This document shows positions 34,623 to 42,578 of a DNA stretch of 64,000 nucleotides, one piece after another. Numbering within the stretch: position 1 is the first letter of the stretch; each line of letters begins with the position of its first letter. The notes beneath the pieces were generated by a model. That model did no database searches. It was not told where the DNA came from and worked only from the letters and a program-made list of their open reading frames with translations. Source of the stretch: JBBDYG01 sp040901765 (GTDB lineage Bacteria; Planctomycetota; Planctomycetia; Pirellulales; Lacipirellulaceae); contig JBBDYG010000013.1 of the NCBI GenBank assembly GCA_040901765.1, forward strand, positions 62,001 through 126,000, read 5' to 3'. Made by a program: the position numbers and the translations under genes.

Positions 34623-35816
34623 CTACGTATGATAATCCGCGTTCAGCCGCACGTATTCCGCCGTGAGATCGGTCGTCCAGAACCGGGCGGCGGAAGTGCC
34701 TTCGTCTAAGAGCAACACGAGGTGCGTATCGCGATTCTCGCGAATGGACTTTGAGACGGCTTCCTCGTCGAATGTTACCGGCGCGCCCCGTTCGTAGACG
34801 AGCAGGCCATTGATGTGCAGGCTGATTTGCGTCGGGTCAAACGGCACGCCGGCATATCCGGCGGCCGACACCACGCGGCCCCAATTTGGGTCAGCCCCGG
34901 CGATGGCCGTTTTCACCAACGGGCTGTCGGCGATGGTTTTCGCGATCTGGACCGCGTCGTCGCGAGTGCGGGTACCATGAACTTCAACTGTAATGAGATG
35001 GGTCGCCCCTTCGCCATCGGCAGGAATCGACTGGGCCAAATCTTCGCAGACTTCAAACAACGTGGCGCGAAACGCATCAAGAGGTTTGCCGGTCAGCGCC
35101 GGTCCACCAGCGGCGCCGTTGGCCAGCAGCAGGACCGTGTCGTTGGTGCTCGTGTGGCCGTCGACGCTAATGCAGTTGAACGATTCGTCCACCGCGTCGG
35201 TGAGCGCTGCTTGAGCGTCGGCCATGCCGACGTTCGCGTCGGTCATAATCAGACAGAGCATGGTGGCCATGTTGGGGCCAATCATCGCCGCGCCTTTGGC
35301 CATACCGGTCATGCGTATCGGAAATCCGTCGATCTGGACCTCTCGGCCGCGAAGTTTGGGGACCGTGTCGGTGGTCATCATGCCCCGCGCGGCCCGCTCG
35401 AGCGAGGCCGCATCGTCGCCAAGTTTGGTGACGATTTGTTGGATGCCCGGGCCGATCTTGTCGAGTGGCAGATGGGAGCCGATTACACCGGTCGACATGA
35501 CGAGCGTTTCCTCATCGCGTAGGCTGCAAGCCGCCGCGGCGAGGTGCGCCATTTCCCAGGCATCGCGATCACCTCGCTCGCCCGTACAGGCATTGGCGAC
35601 GCCGGAGTTAATTACGACGGCCCGAATCGATGTGCTTGGAGTTCGGCTGCGATCGAGCGCGACGGGCGCGGCGTACACCAAATTACGCGTGTAGACCCCC
35701 ACGCCGACCGCCGGCCGGTCGGAGACCACCAGCGACAGATCTTCCTTCTGCGGATTGCGCTTCACTCCGGAGTGAAGACCGGCGCCACGAAAGCCTTGAG
35801 GGAAGCGGAGGGACAT
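34623..35816 (-). CDS. argJ: Bifunctional ornithine acetyltransferase / N-acetylglutamate synthase
   Basis: This 397-residue ArgJ starts at the ATG at 35816 (MSLRFPQGFRGAGLHSGVKR). It cleaves itself at the Thr of GPNMATMLCLIMTDANV (about residue 185) to give alpha and beta chains, Thr being the nucleophile of the transferase. Further signatures are GVANACTGERGDRDA and SVDGHTSTNDTVLLLANGAA. It moves the acetyl group from N-acetylornithine to glutamate in the cyclic arginine pathway. It follows argC by only 22 bases on the same strand, forming an argCJ operon. Confidence 0.95.
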   Translation of the reverse strand: MSLRFPQGFRGAGLHSGVKRNPQKEDLSLVVSDRPAVGVGVYTRNLVYAAPVALDRSRTPSTSIRAVVINSGVANACTGERGDRDAWEMAHLAAAACSLRDEETLVMSTGVIGSHLPLDKIGPGIQQIVTKLGDDAASLERAARGMMTTDTVPKLRGREVQIDGFPIRMTGMAKGAAMIGPNMATMLCLIMTDANVGMADAQAALTDAVDESFNCISVDGHTSTNDTVLLLANGAAGGPALTGKPLDAFRATLFEVCEDLAQSIPADGEGATHLITVEVHGTRTRDDAVQIAKTIADSPLVKTAIAGADPNWGRVVSAAGYAGVPFDPTQISLHINGLLVYERGAPVTFDEEAVSKSIRENRDTHLVLLLDEGTSAARFWTTDLTAEYVRLNADYHT

Positions 35817-35838
35817 GGGAGAGGCCGGAGGTCGGAGG

Positions 35839-36855
35839 TCAGAATACATGTAATGCAGTTGTTTCGGGGAAACCTTGCATCAAGTTAAAATTCTGGACGG
35901 CGGCGCCTGAGGCGCCCTTGATGAGATTGTCGATCACGCTCACTACAATCACGCGGCCGCGGCACTCGCGTACCGCGAGGTGACAGTGGTTCGTGCCAGC
36001 GACATCCTTTGTCGTCGGCAGGTCGTCGCGCACCTGCACGAATGGTTCGCACTCGTACTTTGCGCGCAGTGCTTCGAGACATTGCTCCGCGGTCGCCTTG
36101 CCCGTGGGGGTCGCATAGCAAGTGCTGAGGATGCCGCGATCCATCGGCACCAAGTGGGGCGTGAAAACAACCTCGACGCTTGTGCCGCCGATGGAAGTTA
36201 GCAGTTGGTCGATCTCGGGCATGTGCCGGTGCGTACCGACGCCATAGGCAGAAAAGCTCTCATTACACTCTGGGAAGTGAAGATTCGGTTTGGTATTCCG
36301 CCCCGCCCCGCTCACGCCGCTTTTGCTGTCGACGATGATCCCGTCTGGCGAGACGAGCTTCTCGCGCAACAGCGGCGCGAGCGCCAGGATGGCGGACGTC
36401 GGATAGCAACCGGGATTAGCGATGAGCTTCGCTTCCCGAATCTCGTCACGAAAAAATTCCGGCAGACCGTACACCGTTCGGGCCATGCGCTCGGGGTTGG
36501 GGTGCTTCACGCCATACCAATTCTCGTACGCGGCCAAGTTATTGAGACGATAGTCAGCGCTGAAATCGATGACCTTCGTGCCCGCTGCGAGCAATTGCTC
36601 GACCATCTCGGCGCTTGCGCCGTGGGGCAGGCAGCTAAATACGAAGTCCGCGCGATCCGAAATCTCGGTCGGAGTTAGCTGCTCCATTCGCAAGTCGAGC
36701 TGACCCGTCAGCGAAGGATGAACCTCGGAGACATGCGGGGCTTCGGCCTGTCGCGTTGCGAGAGCCGTAATCCTGGCCTGTGGGTGGCGCAGCAAGAGCC
36801 GGATCAGTTCCAGCCCGGTGTAACCTGACGCACCCAGAATCGCGACCCTAACCAT
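35839..36855 (-). CDS. argC: N-acetyl-gamma-glutamyl-phosphate reductase
   Basis: This 338-residue ArgC has the NADP loop MVRVAILGASGYTGLELIRL and the catalytic cysteine in LIANPGCYPTSAILALAPLL (about residue 145), followed by GVSGAGRNTKPNLHF. It reduces acetylglutamyl phosphate to the semialdehyde, third step of arginine synthesis. It is the first gene of the argC-argJ pair. A short gap (86 bases) separates it from coaB upstream. Confidence 0.96.
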   Translation of the reverse strand: MVRVAILGASGYTGLELIRLLLRHPQARITALATRQAEAPHVSEVHPSLTGQLDLRMEQLTPTEISDRADFVFSCLPHGASAEMVEQLLAAGTKVIDFSADYRLNNLAAYENWYGVKHPNPERMARTVYGLPEFFRDEIREAKLIANPGCYPTSAILALAPLLREKLVSPDGIIVDSKSGVSGAGRNTKPNLHFPECNESFSAYGVGTHRHMPEIDQLLTSIGGTSVEVVFTPHLVPMDRGILSTCYATPTGKATAEQCLEALRAKYECEPFVQVRDDLPTTKDVAGTNHCHLAVRECRGRVIVVSVIDNLIKGASGAAVQNFNLMQGFPETTALHVF

Positions 36856-36942
36856 TGCCAGCTACCTCTTCCGTACGAAACGCCTAGAACTCGCCAGTGT
36901 ACCGACTGGCGGAAGAGCAGGCCACGCCCAATCGGGCGGCCT

Positions 36943-37587
36943 CTAATCGCGGCGACGACGCGGGCGGATAAGGCGCTCCTCGATGATTGCGAGGATACCA
37001 CGGGCGACCGCTTCCTTGCTCCCTTGAAGCCGCTGGAGAATCTCCCCGGCCGGGGAAAGAATTTCGACATCGTTATCGAGGGCGTGCATGGCTTCGGGGC
37101 CGTTGGAGATCATCAGATCGCAGTGCTTGCGCTGGAGCTTGGCCAAGGCCCGCAGGCGGCGGTCGTCGGTTTCGAGGGCGAACCCCACGACCCACCTCCC
37201 GCCTTTCTGCTGGCCGAGCGTGGCAATTACGTCATCAGTCTCGACCAGATGGAGCGTCAAAGGTTCGCCAGTTTTGGCAATTTTCTCGGTCGAGACGAAA
37301 ACCGGGCGATAATCGCAAGGCGCGGCGGCACCAATTGCCCCGTCGCAGGTGGCGAACTCCGCCTGAGCCGCGGTCAGCATTTCGTCGGTCGAGAGCACTT
37401 CGACGAGCGTTGCCGCCTCGGGATAGTTGATCTGTACTGGGCCGGTGATGATCACCACCTCATGCCCCAGCTCGAGAGCGGCTTCGGCCAAACCCCGGCC
37501 CATTCGTCCGCTCGAAGCGTTCGTGAGATACCGCACCGGATCGAGGTGCTGTCGCGTTGGGCCAGAAGTGATGAGGATCCGAGCCAT
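36943..37587 (-). CDS. coaB: Phosphopantothenate-cysteine ligase (CoaB)
   Basis: This 214-residue protein is a free-standing CoaB: MARILITSGPTRQHLDPVRY, then LTNASSGRMGRGLAEAALEL, ATLVEVLSTDEML and GFALETDDRRLRALAKLQRK. CoaB joins cysteine to 4'-phosphopantothenate, using CTP or ATP, in CoA synthesis. In most bacteria it is fused to CoaC; here it is split into two genes with coaC upstream and a repeat pair between. The repeat (37589-37662) ends two bases upstream of the coaB ATG, so it sits where the ribosome binding site should be. Confidence 0.88.
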   Translation of the reverse strand: MARILITSGPTRQHLDPVRYLTNASSGRMGRGLAEAALELGHEVVIITGPVQINYPEAATLVEVLSTDEMLTAAQAEFATCDGAIGAAAPCDYRPVFVSTEKIAKTGEPLTLHLVETDDVIATLGQQKGGRWVVGFALETDDRRLRALAKLQRKHCDLMISNGPEAMHALDNDVEILSPAGEILQRLQGSKEAVARGILAIIEERLIRPRRRRD

Positions 37588-37588
37588 C

Positions 37589-37662
37589 GTAGGTCAGCCT
37601 TTCTTGGCTGACGGGCGGTGATTGGAGCAGAAAATAAATCTGTCAGGCAGAGCCTGACCTAC
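37589..37662. repeat. Inverted pair of family B repeats between coaC and coaB
   Basis: GTAGGTCAGCC-TTTCTT-GGCTGAC (37589-37612) and, inverted, GTCAGGCAGAGCCTGAC-CTAC (37642-37662). The second supplies the coaC stop (TAG, 37661-37659). The first has a changed but still paired stem (CAGCC/GGCTG instead of CAGGC/GCCTG). Confidence 0.85.
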
Positions 37663-38192
37663 GCCAGCGCGCCCATGATCGCTGCGCGAATCTCGTCCGG
37701 TTCAGCCATTCGGCCCGCGCCTTGGTCGCGGCAACTCAACCAACCTGAGCCGGGACCGATCAGTTGGTAGCCGTCGGCCTTGAGCTGATCGGCGTTCCGT
37801 TGAACCGAAGGCTGCGCCCACATCTCGGAGTTCATTGCCGGCGCGAGAAGCTTTGGGCCGCCGAACGATAACAACAATGTGCTTAATAGATCGTCGGCAA
37901 TACCGTGAGCCGCTTTGGCCATTAGGTTAGCCGTTGCCGGAGCAACGCACAACAAACCGGCTTGTCGAGCAAGTTCGATATGCGCTCCGAGCGGATAACT
38001 CGGGTCGAACAGGTCGCTCACTACCGGGCGACCGGTTAGCGCGCGGAAGGTCGCCGAGCCGATGAATCGTTTTGCGGAGCGCGACATAACGACGGTTACT
38101 CCATGTCCATCCTGGACCAACCGGCTGACCAGCGCCGCTGTTTTATACGCCGATACACCGCCGCCGACACCGATTAGAATTTCGCGGCTCAT
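37659..38192 (-). CDS. coaC: Phosphopantothenoylcysteine decarboxylase (CoaC)
   Basis: This 177-residue flavoprotein opens MSREILIGVGGGVSAYKTAA. The FMN-binding and active-site segments include SAKRFIGSATFRALTGRPV, the histidine in GAHIELARQ (about residue 70) and the PAMNSEMW substrate clamp (about 118). The GCG-like redox cysteine is in WLSCRDQGAGRM. It decarboxylates 4'-phosphopantothenoylcysteine to phosphopantetheine. It precedes coaB on the same strand. Homologous decarboxylases (Dfp/EpiD-like) differ only in substrate, but the coaB neighbour supports CoaC. Confidence 0.88.
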   Translation of the reverse strand: MSREILIGVGGGVSAYKTAALVSRLVQDGHGVTVVMSRSAKRFIGSATFRALTGRPVVSDLFDPSYPLGAHIELARQAGLLCVAPATANLMAKAAHGIADDLLSTLLLSFGGPKLLAPAMNSEMWAQPSVQRNADQLKADGYQLIGPGSGWLSCRDQGAGRMAEPDEIRAAIMGALA

Positions 38193-38271
38193 GGTCGTTG
38201 AACGCCTCGCCGCGGTCGAGGACGACGCGGCTCACATTTGTCCCAATTCCGCATTCCGCAATGCGAATTCG

Positions 38272-38535
38272 TTACATGCTGTCGAAGTCGAAGTCCATAG
38301 AGCTGCCGCCGCGGGAGGGGGGCGCCGTCGTGCGAAGCTCGTTCGAGGAGTCCAAGAAGATCTTGTCCTGCAGGATTTCGTGTACCACGATTTCCATTTT
38401 GTCGTCGGTGCCGATGTCGACCAATGGCCGCGCGCCGGCGTTAAGAGCCACCAGCCGCTTCTGAATCAATGTCGAAAGCTTAAATCGCCCGCCGACCTTG
38501 TTGACAATCTGCTCTTCCTTCAGGGCATCAATCAT
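38272..38535 (-). CDS. rpoZ: RNA polymerase omega subunit
   Basis: This 87-residue protein has the omega core: EEQIVNKVGGRFKLSTLIQK, then RLVALNAGARPLVDIGTDDK and MEIVVHEILQDKIFLD. The conserved helix (F.L....KR...L..GA.P) contacts the RNA polymerase beta' C-terminus and aids assembly. The C-terminal tail ends in SSMDFDFDSM. It overlaps the end of gmk by four bases (ATGA), the same gmk-rpoZ order as in many bacteria. Confidence 0.88.
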   Translation of the reverse strand: MIDALKEEQIVNKVGGRFKLSTLIQKRLVALNAGARPLVDIGTDDKMEIVVHEILQDKIFLDSSNELRTTAPPSRGGSSMDFDFDSM

Positions 38536-39113
38536 GCCGATAAACCTCTCTGTTTTAGTATTTCTGAAATCTCTTCCACCGCCTCGTTCACTTTATAGTT
38601 GATTACGCGATGAGCGTAACGGTTGGCGTGGACCATTTCCCCACGCGCAACCTCGAGGCGGCGCTGGATCGCCACTTCCGATTCCGTGCCGCGAAGCCGA
38701 AGCCGGCGCTCGAGCTCGGCGTCCGAGTCCGGAGTAATGAAGATGGTAACGGCATGGGGAAACCGCCGAAGAGCCAAGTCCGCCCCTGCGATATCCACTT
38801 CTAAAATAACCCATTGACCCTCTTCGAGGCTAGGCTGCACCTCGTTCAACAGGGTGCCATACCAGTGGCCGCGGCCAAAAACTTCGACGTATTCAAGAAA
38901 ATCGCCATCATCTCGCCGGCGCACAAACTCTTCGTTGGTGAGGAAGTAATAGTCGCGACCGTCAATTTCGTCAGGTCGCGGTGGCCGCGTCGTGGCGGAA
39001 ATGCTCAGCCGCACTCGCCTAGGAAATCGCCGCACCAATTCACGGACAATGGTCGACTTACCGACGCCCGACGGGCCGGAGATGATCACGAGTTGCCCGG
39101 GCGGCGTGGACAT
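38532..39113 (-). CDS. gmk: Guanylate kinase
   Basis: This 193-residue enzyme has the P-loop ISGPSGVGKSTI (residues 10-21), the GMP-binding STSATTRPPR-like LSISATTRPPRPDEIDGRDY and FLEYVEVFGRGHWYGT, and the lid IFITPDSDAELERRLRLRGT. It converts GMP to GDP. It lies between yicC and rpoZ with seven bases to yicC and a four-base overlap with rpoZ, so the three form one operon. Confidence 0.96.
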   Translation of the reverse strand: MSTPPGQLVIISGPSGVGKSTIVRELVRRFPRRVRLSISATTRPPRPDEIDGRDYYFLTNEEFVRRRDDGDFLEYVEVFGRGHWYGTLLNEVQPSLEEGQWVILEVDIAGADLALRRFPHAVTIFITPDSDAELERRLRLRGTESEVAIQRRLEVARGEMVHANRYAHRVINYKVNEAVEEISEILKQRGLSA

Positions 39114-39120
39114 ACGAAGT

Positions 39121-40005
39121 CTACTCCACGTTTTGAACTTGCTCGCGAATTCGCTCCAATGCGGTCTTCATTTCCACCACGTGCTGCGAAATCTGCACGT
39201 CGTTCGCCTTGGAGCCGATTGTATTTGTCTCCCGGCCCATTTCCTGAACAATGAATTCCAGCTTGCGCCCTGAACTCTCGGCCAATTCCATCGCCGCCTC
39301 AAATTGTTCCAAATGGCTGCGGAGCCGGACGATTTCCTCCGAGATGTCGCTGCGGTCGATGTACAGGCTCACTTCGCGAATCAATTCCGATGGCTGAACG
39401 GAGACGTTAAGCTCCGCCAAAGCGCGATTGACTCGTTCCACGAGGCGATCGCGGTACGAATCGGCAACCAGCGGCGACCGTTGCTCGATGGCATCCAACT
39501 CCGCGGCGATCGTGGCACAGTTCTGCCTCAAGTCAGCCAGCAGCGCTTGCCCCTCTGCAGCCCGCATTTCCGACAATGACTGCAAGGCTTTCGTTAGCAG
39601 CGACTCGATCGCAGGCCAATCGCGATCAAGCTCGGCAGTCGGTTCGGTGTCTTGTTCGATGACCCCCGGCAGTTCGAGCAAGGCCTCCAATCGGACCGGC
39701 TCATGGGGACCGAGCACGCTGCCGAGCTCATCTAATTGCCGGCGATAGCCGCGAAGCACTGCGGGATTGATCCGATAATCATCTTCCGACGCGGCCCGTC
39801 GGACCCGGAGATTCACCTGGACGGTGCCCCGGCGGACATGGGACCGCACGAGCGCATCGATTTGCGGCTCCAGCATGCTGTAGCCTTCGCTAGTGCGTAG
39901 GCTCAGCTTATAGTGGCGATTGTTGATCGTGCGGATTTCAACCGACAGAGCGAGAGTTTCGGTCGCTACATGGGCCTCGCCAAAGCCAGTCATGCTAAGG
40001 AGCAC
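39121..40005 (-). CDS. yicC: YicC-family endoribonuclease
   Basis: This 294-residue protein is read from a GTG at 40005 (MLLSMTGFGEAHV). GGAGGG lies ten bases upstream, and the family always starts with M(x)xSMTGFG; the longer upstream frame reads through secG in another frame. Signature parts are VEIRTINNRHYKLSLRTSEG, IREVSLYIDRSDISEEIVRL (metal site His-like acids) and the C-terminal FIVQEMGRETNTIGSKANDV. YicC cuts RNA and acts with RNA-decay factors. It precedes gmk, a widely kept pairing. Confidence 0.92.
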   Translation of the reverse strand: MLLSMTGFGEAHVATETLALSVEIRTINNRHYKLSLRTSEGYSMLEPQIDALVRSHVRRGTVQVNLRVRRAASEDDYRINPAVLRGYRRQLDELGSVLGPHEPVRLEALLELPGVIEQDTEPTAELDRDWPAIESLLTKALQSLSEMRAAEGQALLADLRQNCATIAAELDAIEQRSPLVADSYRDRLVERVNRALAELNVSVQPSELIREVSLYIDRSDISEEIVRLRSHLEQFEAAMELAESSGRKLEFIVQEMGRETNTIGSKANDVQISQHVVEMKTALERIREQVQNVE

Positions 40006-40024
40006 GGGCTGTTGACCCTCCGGT

Positions 40025-40570
40025 TCACGGTGTCGATTCAGGCGCGGGGCTTGCCGACGCGGGTGCATCCGTCGCCGGCGCCGCCTCCGCTGGAGCTTCT
40101 GTAGGTGGAGCCGTGTCGCTGCCGGTGGGTGGCACGAAATCAGGACCGGTGGTCGGCGTCTCCGGCGCGGGTGGAGCAGGTGGCGTCGCCCCACCGCCAG
40201 CCGGAGGAAGTGATTCGCTTGATCCAGGCGGGCGACCGAGTTGGCCACCCCCTTCACCAAAGGCGCTACTCTCCCGGCTAGCCCAGTAGGATGCCCCGAT
40301 TGCGAAAATCACCCAGACGACGGCCGCGAGAATCGTAATCCGAGTAAAAACATCGCCCGCCTTTGCGCCAAATGCGCTCGAGCCGCCCGGACCACCCAAT
40401 GCACCGGCCAGCCCGCCGCCACGGCCTTTCTGGACGAGCACCAAGAGAACGAGAAACAGACTCGTGATTGCTAAATACAACTGAAATAGCAGGGACGAGT
40501 CAGCCGTCATTGCCACCCACACCAGGAGCAACGCAGCAACGACGGTGATCAGAGGAGCTAAAGGATTCAT
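40025..40570 (-). CDS. secG: Preprotein translocase subunit SecG, long Pro/Ala-rich tail
   Basis: This 181-residue protein has two SecG membrane helices: LFQLYLAITSLFLVLLVLVQ, then the cytoplasmic loop QKGRGGGLAGALGGPGGSSA and VFTRITILAAVVWVIFAIGA. An additional hydrophobic N-terminus (LITVVAALLLVWVAM) precedes them. From about residue 105 the protein is a Pro/Ala/Thr-rich tail that makes it longer than the usual 75-110 residues. SecG helps the SecYEG channel move proteins across the membrane. It lies between tpiA and yicC; tpiA-secG is a classic pairing. Confidence 0.9.
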   Translation of the reverse strand: MNPLAPLITVVAALLLVWVAMTADSSLLFQLYLAITSLFLVLLVLVQKGRGGGLAGALGGPGGSSAFGAKAGDVFTRITILAAVVWVIFAIGASYWASRESSAFGEGGGQLGRPPGSSESLPPAGGGATPPAPPAPETPTTGPDFVPPTGSDTAPPTEAPAEAAPATDAPASASPAPESTP

Positions 40571-40614
40571 AACCGAAGAACTTGTGATGAGTTAAGCGAC
40601 GATGGCAAAGCCAA

Positions 40615-41379
40615 CTATTTGGATTGAGGTGCTGCTGACGCGATGGCTAAGAAATCTGCGGCCTTGAGACTGGCACCACCCACGAGTGCCCCGTCCACAT
40701 TCTCCTGCGTAAGGATTTCGGCCGCATTGTCCGGCTTCACACTGCCGCCGTACAGGATACGCACTCGCCCGCCCACTTCGGCATTGTACCGCTTTGCCAG
40801 CAGCCTGCGAAGGTCAGCATGCACTTCTTCGGCCTGCCCTGGTGTTGCGACTTTTCCGGTGCCAATCGCCCAAACCGGCTCGTAGGCAATGACCACCTGT
40901 TCGATTTGCTGCTCGGTAACTCCGGCCAGCGAGCCTTCGAACTGCCGCTGTATCACTTTGGCCGTGCTGCCCGCCTCGCGCTCTTGCAGGGTCTCGCCGA
41001 CGCAGACGACCGGCACAAGTCCCGCCGCTAGTGAAGCCAGCGTCTTCTCGTTTACGACGGCGTCGGTCTCGCCCAAGATATGACGCCGCTCACTGTGACC
41101 GAGAATGACGTATTTCGCCCCCACGTCTTGCAGCATGGTGGTGCTGATCTCGCCTGTAAACGCGCCGTTCTTTTCGTGGTACACATTCTGGGCACCGACG
41201 GCCACTCGCGAGCCAGAGAGCGCTTCGGCCACCGGTAGCAAGTAGGCAAATGGCGGACAGACTAAGAGGTCCGCGTAAGGCGCTTGGAGCGCCTGCTCCG
41301 CGATCGACTTGGCCAGCGCTACGGCGCTCGCCCGATCGGTGTTCATCTTCCAATTGCCGGCTATCAGTATCTTTCGCAT
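40615..41379 (-). CDS. tpiA: Triosephosphate isomerase
   Basis: This 254-residue enzyme starts MRKILIAGNWKMNTDRASAV, with the catalytic lysine in GNWKMN. The catalytic histidine is in YVILGHSERRHILGETD, the Glu in VVIAYEPVWAIGTGK (about residue 170), and the phosphate loop is RILYGGSVKPDN. It interconverts dihydroxyacetone phosphate and glyceraldehyde-3-phosphate. It stands 44 bases before secG on the same strand. Confidence 0.97.
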   Translation of the reverse strand: MRKILIAGNWKMNTDRASAVALAKSIAEQALQAPYADLLVCPPFAYLLPVAEALSGSRVAVGAQNVYHEKNGAFTGEISTTMLQDVGAKYVILGHSERRHILGETDAVVNEKTLASLAAGLVPVVCVGETLQEREAGSTAKVIQRQFEGSLAGVTEQQIEQVVIAYEPVWAIGTGKVATPGQAEEVHADLRRLLAKRYNAEVGGRVRILYGGSVKPDNAAEILTQENVDGALVGGASLKAADFLAIASAAPQSK

Positions 41380-41427
41380 GGACCGTTCAAATTAAGGTTC
41401 GACTGTGATTGGAATGAGTTTAACTAC

Positions 41428-41517
41428 AAAGGCACAACGGGCACCAAGAAACATGCAGTTGTAAGCTCATCAATTAATTCCATTCCTTCGTGTCCTTTGT
41501 GCCGTCGTGGTTTCTTC
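41428..41517. repeat. CACAAAGGACACGAAGGA-type intergenic repeat
   Basis: CACAACGGGCACCAAGAAAC on one side and, on the other strand, CACGACGGCACAAAGGACAC form an imperfect inverted repeat between aroF and tpiA. A related one follows clpB (48781-48851). Confidence 0.6.
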
Positions 41518-42534
41518 CTATCCAATCGTTTTGCCGAGCACGTCGGCGATCTTTTTGATCTGATGCATGACTTCGGCGTACTGGTTGGGGAGCAAGGCCT
41601 GCGGACCGTCCGAAAGGGCGTGCTCCGGCGAATCGTGGACCTCGATGTGGACGCCGTCGGCACCGGCGGCAACACCCGCCAAAGCGCACGCCGGTATCAA
41701 ATCGGGCCGGCCCGTCGCGTGGCTCGGGTCCACGATGATCGGCAAATGCGAGAGCTTGTGAACTTGCGGCACCGCCGCCACGTCGAACAAGTTCCGCGTC
41801 GAAGGATCGAACCCCTTAATACCACGCTCGCACAGCACTACCTGCGAGTTTCCCTGCGCCAGCACGTATTCCGCGCTCATCAGCAGATCGTTGATCGTGG
41901 CGCTCATGGCCCGTTTCATGAGGACAGGTTTGTTGGTCTTACCGACCTCCGTCAACAGCACAAAGTTCTGCATGTTACGGGCGCCAAGCTGGATCATATC
42001 GGCCCACTCGCACACCACCTCCACGTGCCGCGGATCGACCACTTCGGTCACCACGGGCATGTGGTGCTTGTCGCCGACTTCGCGCAGAACTTTAAGGCCC
42101 TCTTCGCCCATGCCCTGAAACGCATACGGGCTTGTTCGGGGTTTGAACGCTCCGCCCCGCAGGATATTTGCCCCCGCGGCACGAATCGCGCCGGCAATCG
42201 CGTCCATCCGCTCGAACGACTCGACCGCACACGGCCCGGCGATCATACCTAAATGGCCGCCGCCGATTTTTACTCCGGCCACGTCCACGACCGTCGCTTG
42301 CGGATGCGCCTCGTGGCTGGCCAGCTTGTAGGCCGGCATCACGGGGATCACCTGCGCGACTGCCGGAATCGCTTCCAGCACGCCAATCTGCACCTGCCGC
42401 TCGTCGCCGATCACGCCGATAACCGTCCGGTACGTTCCGCGGCTAAGATGGGCGCGGAACCCCAATTCCTCGACCCGCAGGACAACGTGGTCGACTTGGT
42501 CGTCAGTGGCGGACTGGTCGAGAATGATGATCAT
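41518..42534 (-). CDS. aroF: 3-deoxy-7-phosphoheptulonate synthase (DAHP synthase), ferredoxin-like N-terminus
   Basis: This 338-residue protein starts at the ATG at 42534 (MIIILDQSATDDQVDHVVLR). The first about 70 residues are the ferredoxin-like regulatory domain of type I-beta (Thermotoga-like) DAHP synthases, followed by the barrel: IAGPCAVESFERM, ILRGGAFKPRTSPYAFQGMG (PEP/metal), RAMSATINDLLMSAEYVLAQ, and PIIVDPSHATGRPDLI. It starts the shikimate pathway from PEP and erythrose-4-phosphate. Its direct neighbour pheA uses the pathway's product chorismate, so the two form an aromatic amino acid operon. Confidence 0.93.
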   Translation of the reverse strand: MIIILDQSATDDQVDHVVLRVEELGFRAHLSRGTYRTVIGVIGDERQVQIGVLEAIPAVAQVIPVMPAYKLASHEAHPQATVVDVAGVKIGGGHLGMIAGPCAVESFERMDAIAGAIRAAGANILRGGAFKPRTSPYAFQGMGEEGLKVLREVGDKHHMPVVTEVVDPRHVEVVCEWADMIQLGARNMQNFVLLTEVGKTNKPVLMKRAMSATINDLLMSAEYVLAQGNSQVVLCERGIKGFDPSTRNLFDVAAVPQVHKLSHLPIIVDPSHATGRPDLIPACALAGVAAGADGVHIEVHDSPEHALSDGPQALLPNQYAEVMHQIKKIADVLGKTIG

Positions 42535-42578
42535 GGGCAGGTGATGGGGCGATGCAAAGGAAAGCCAAGCCCCACAAT

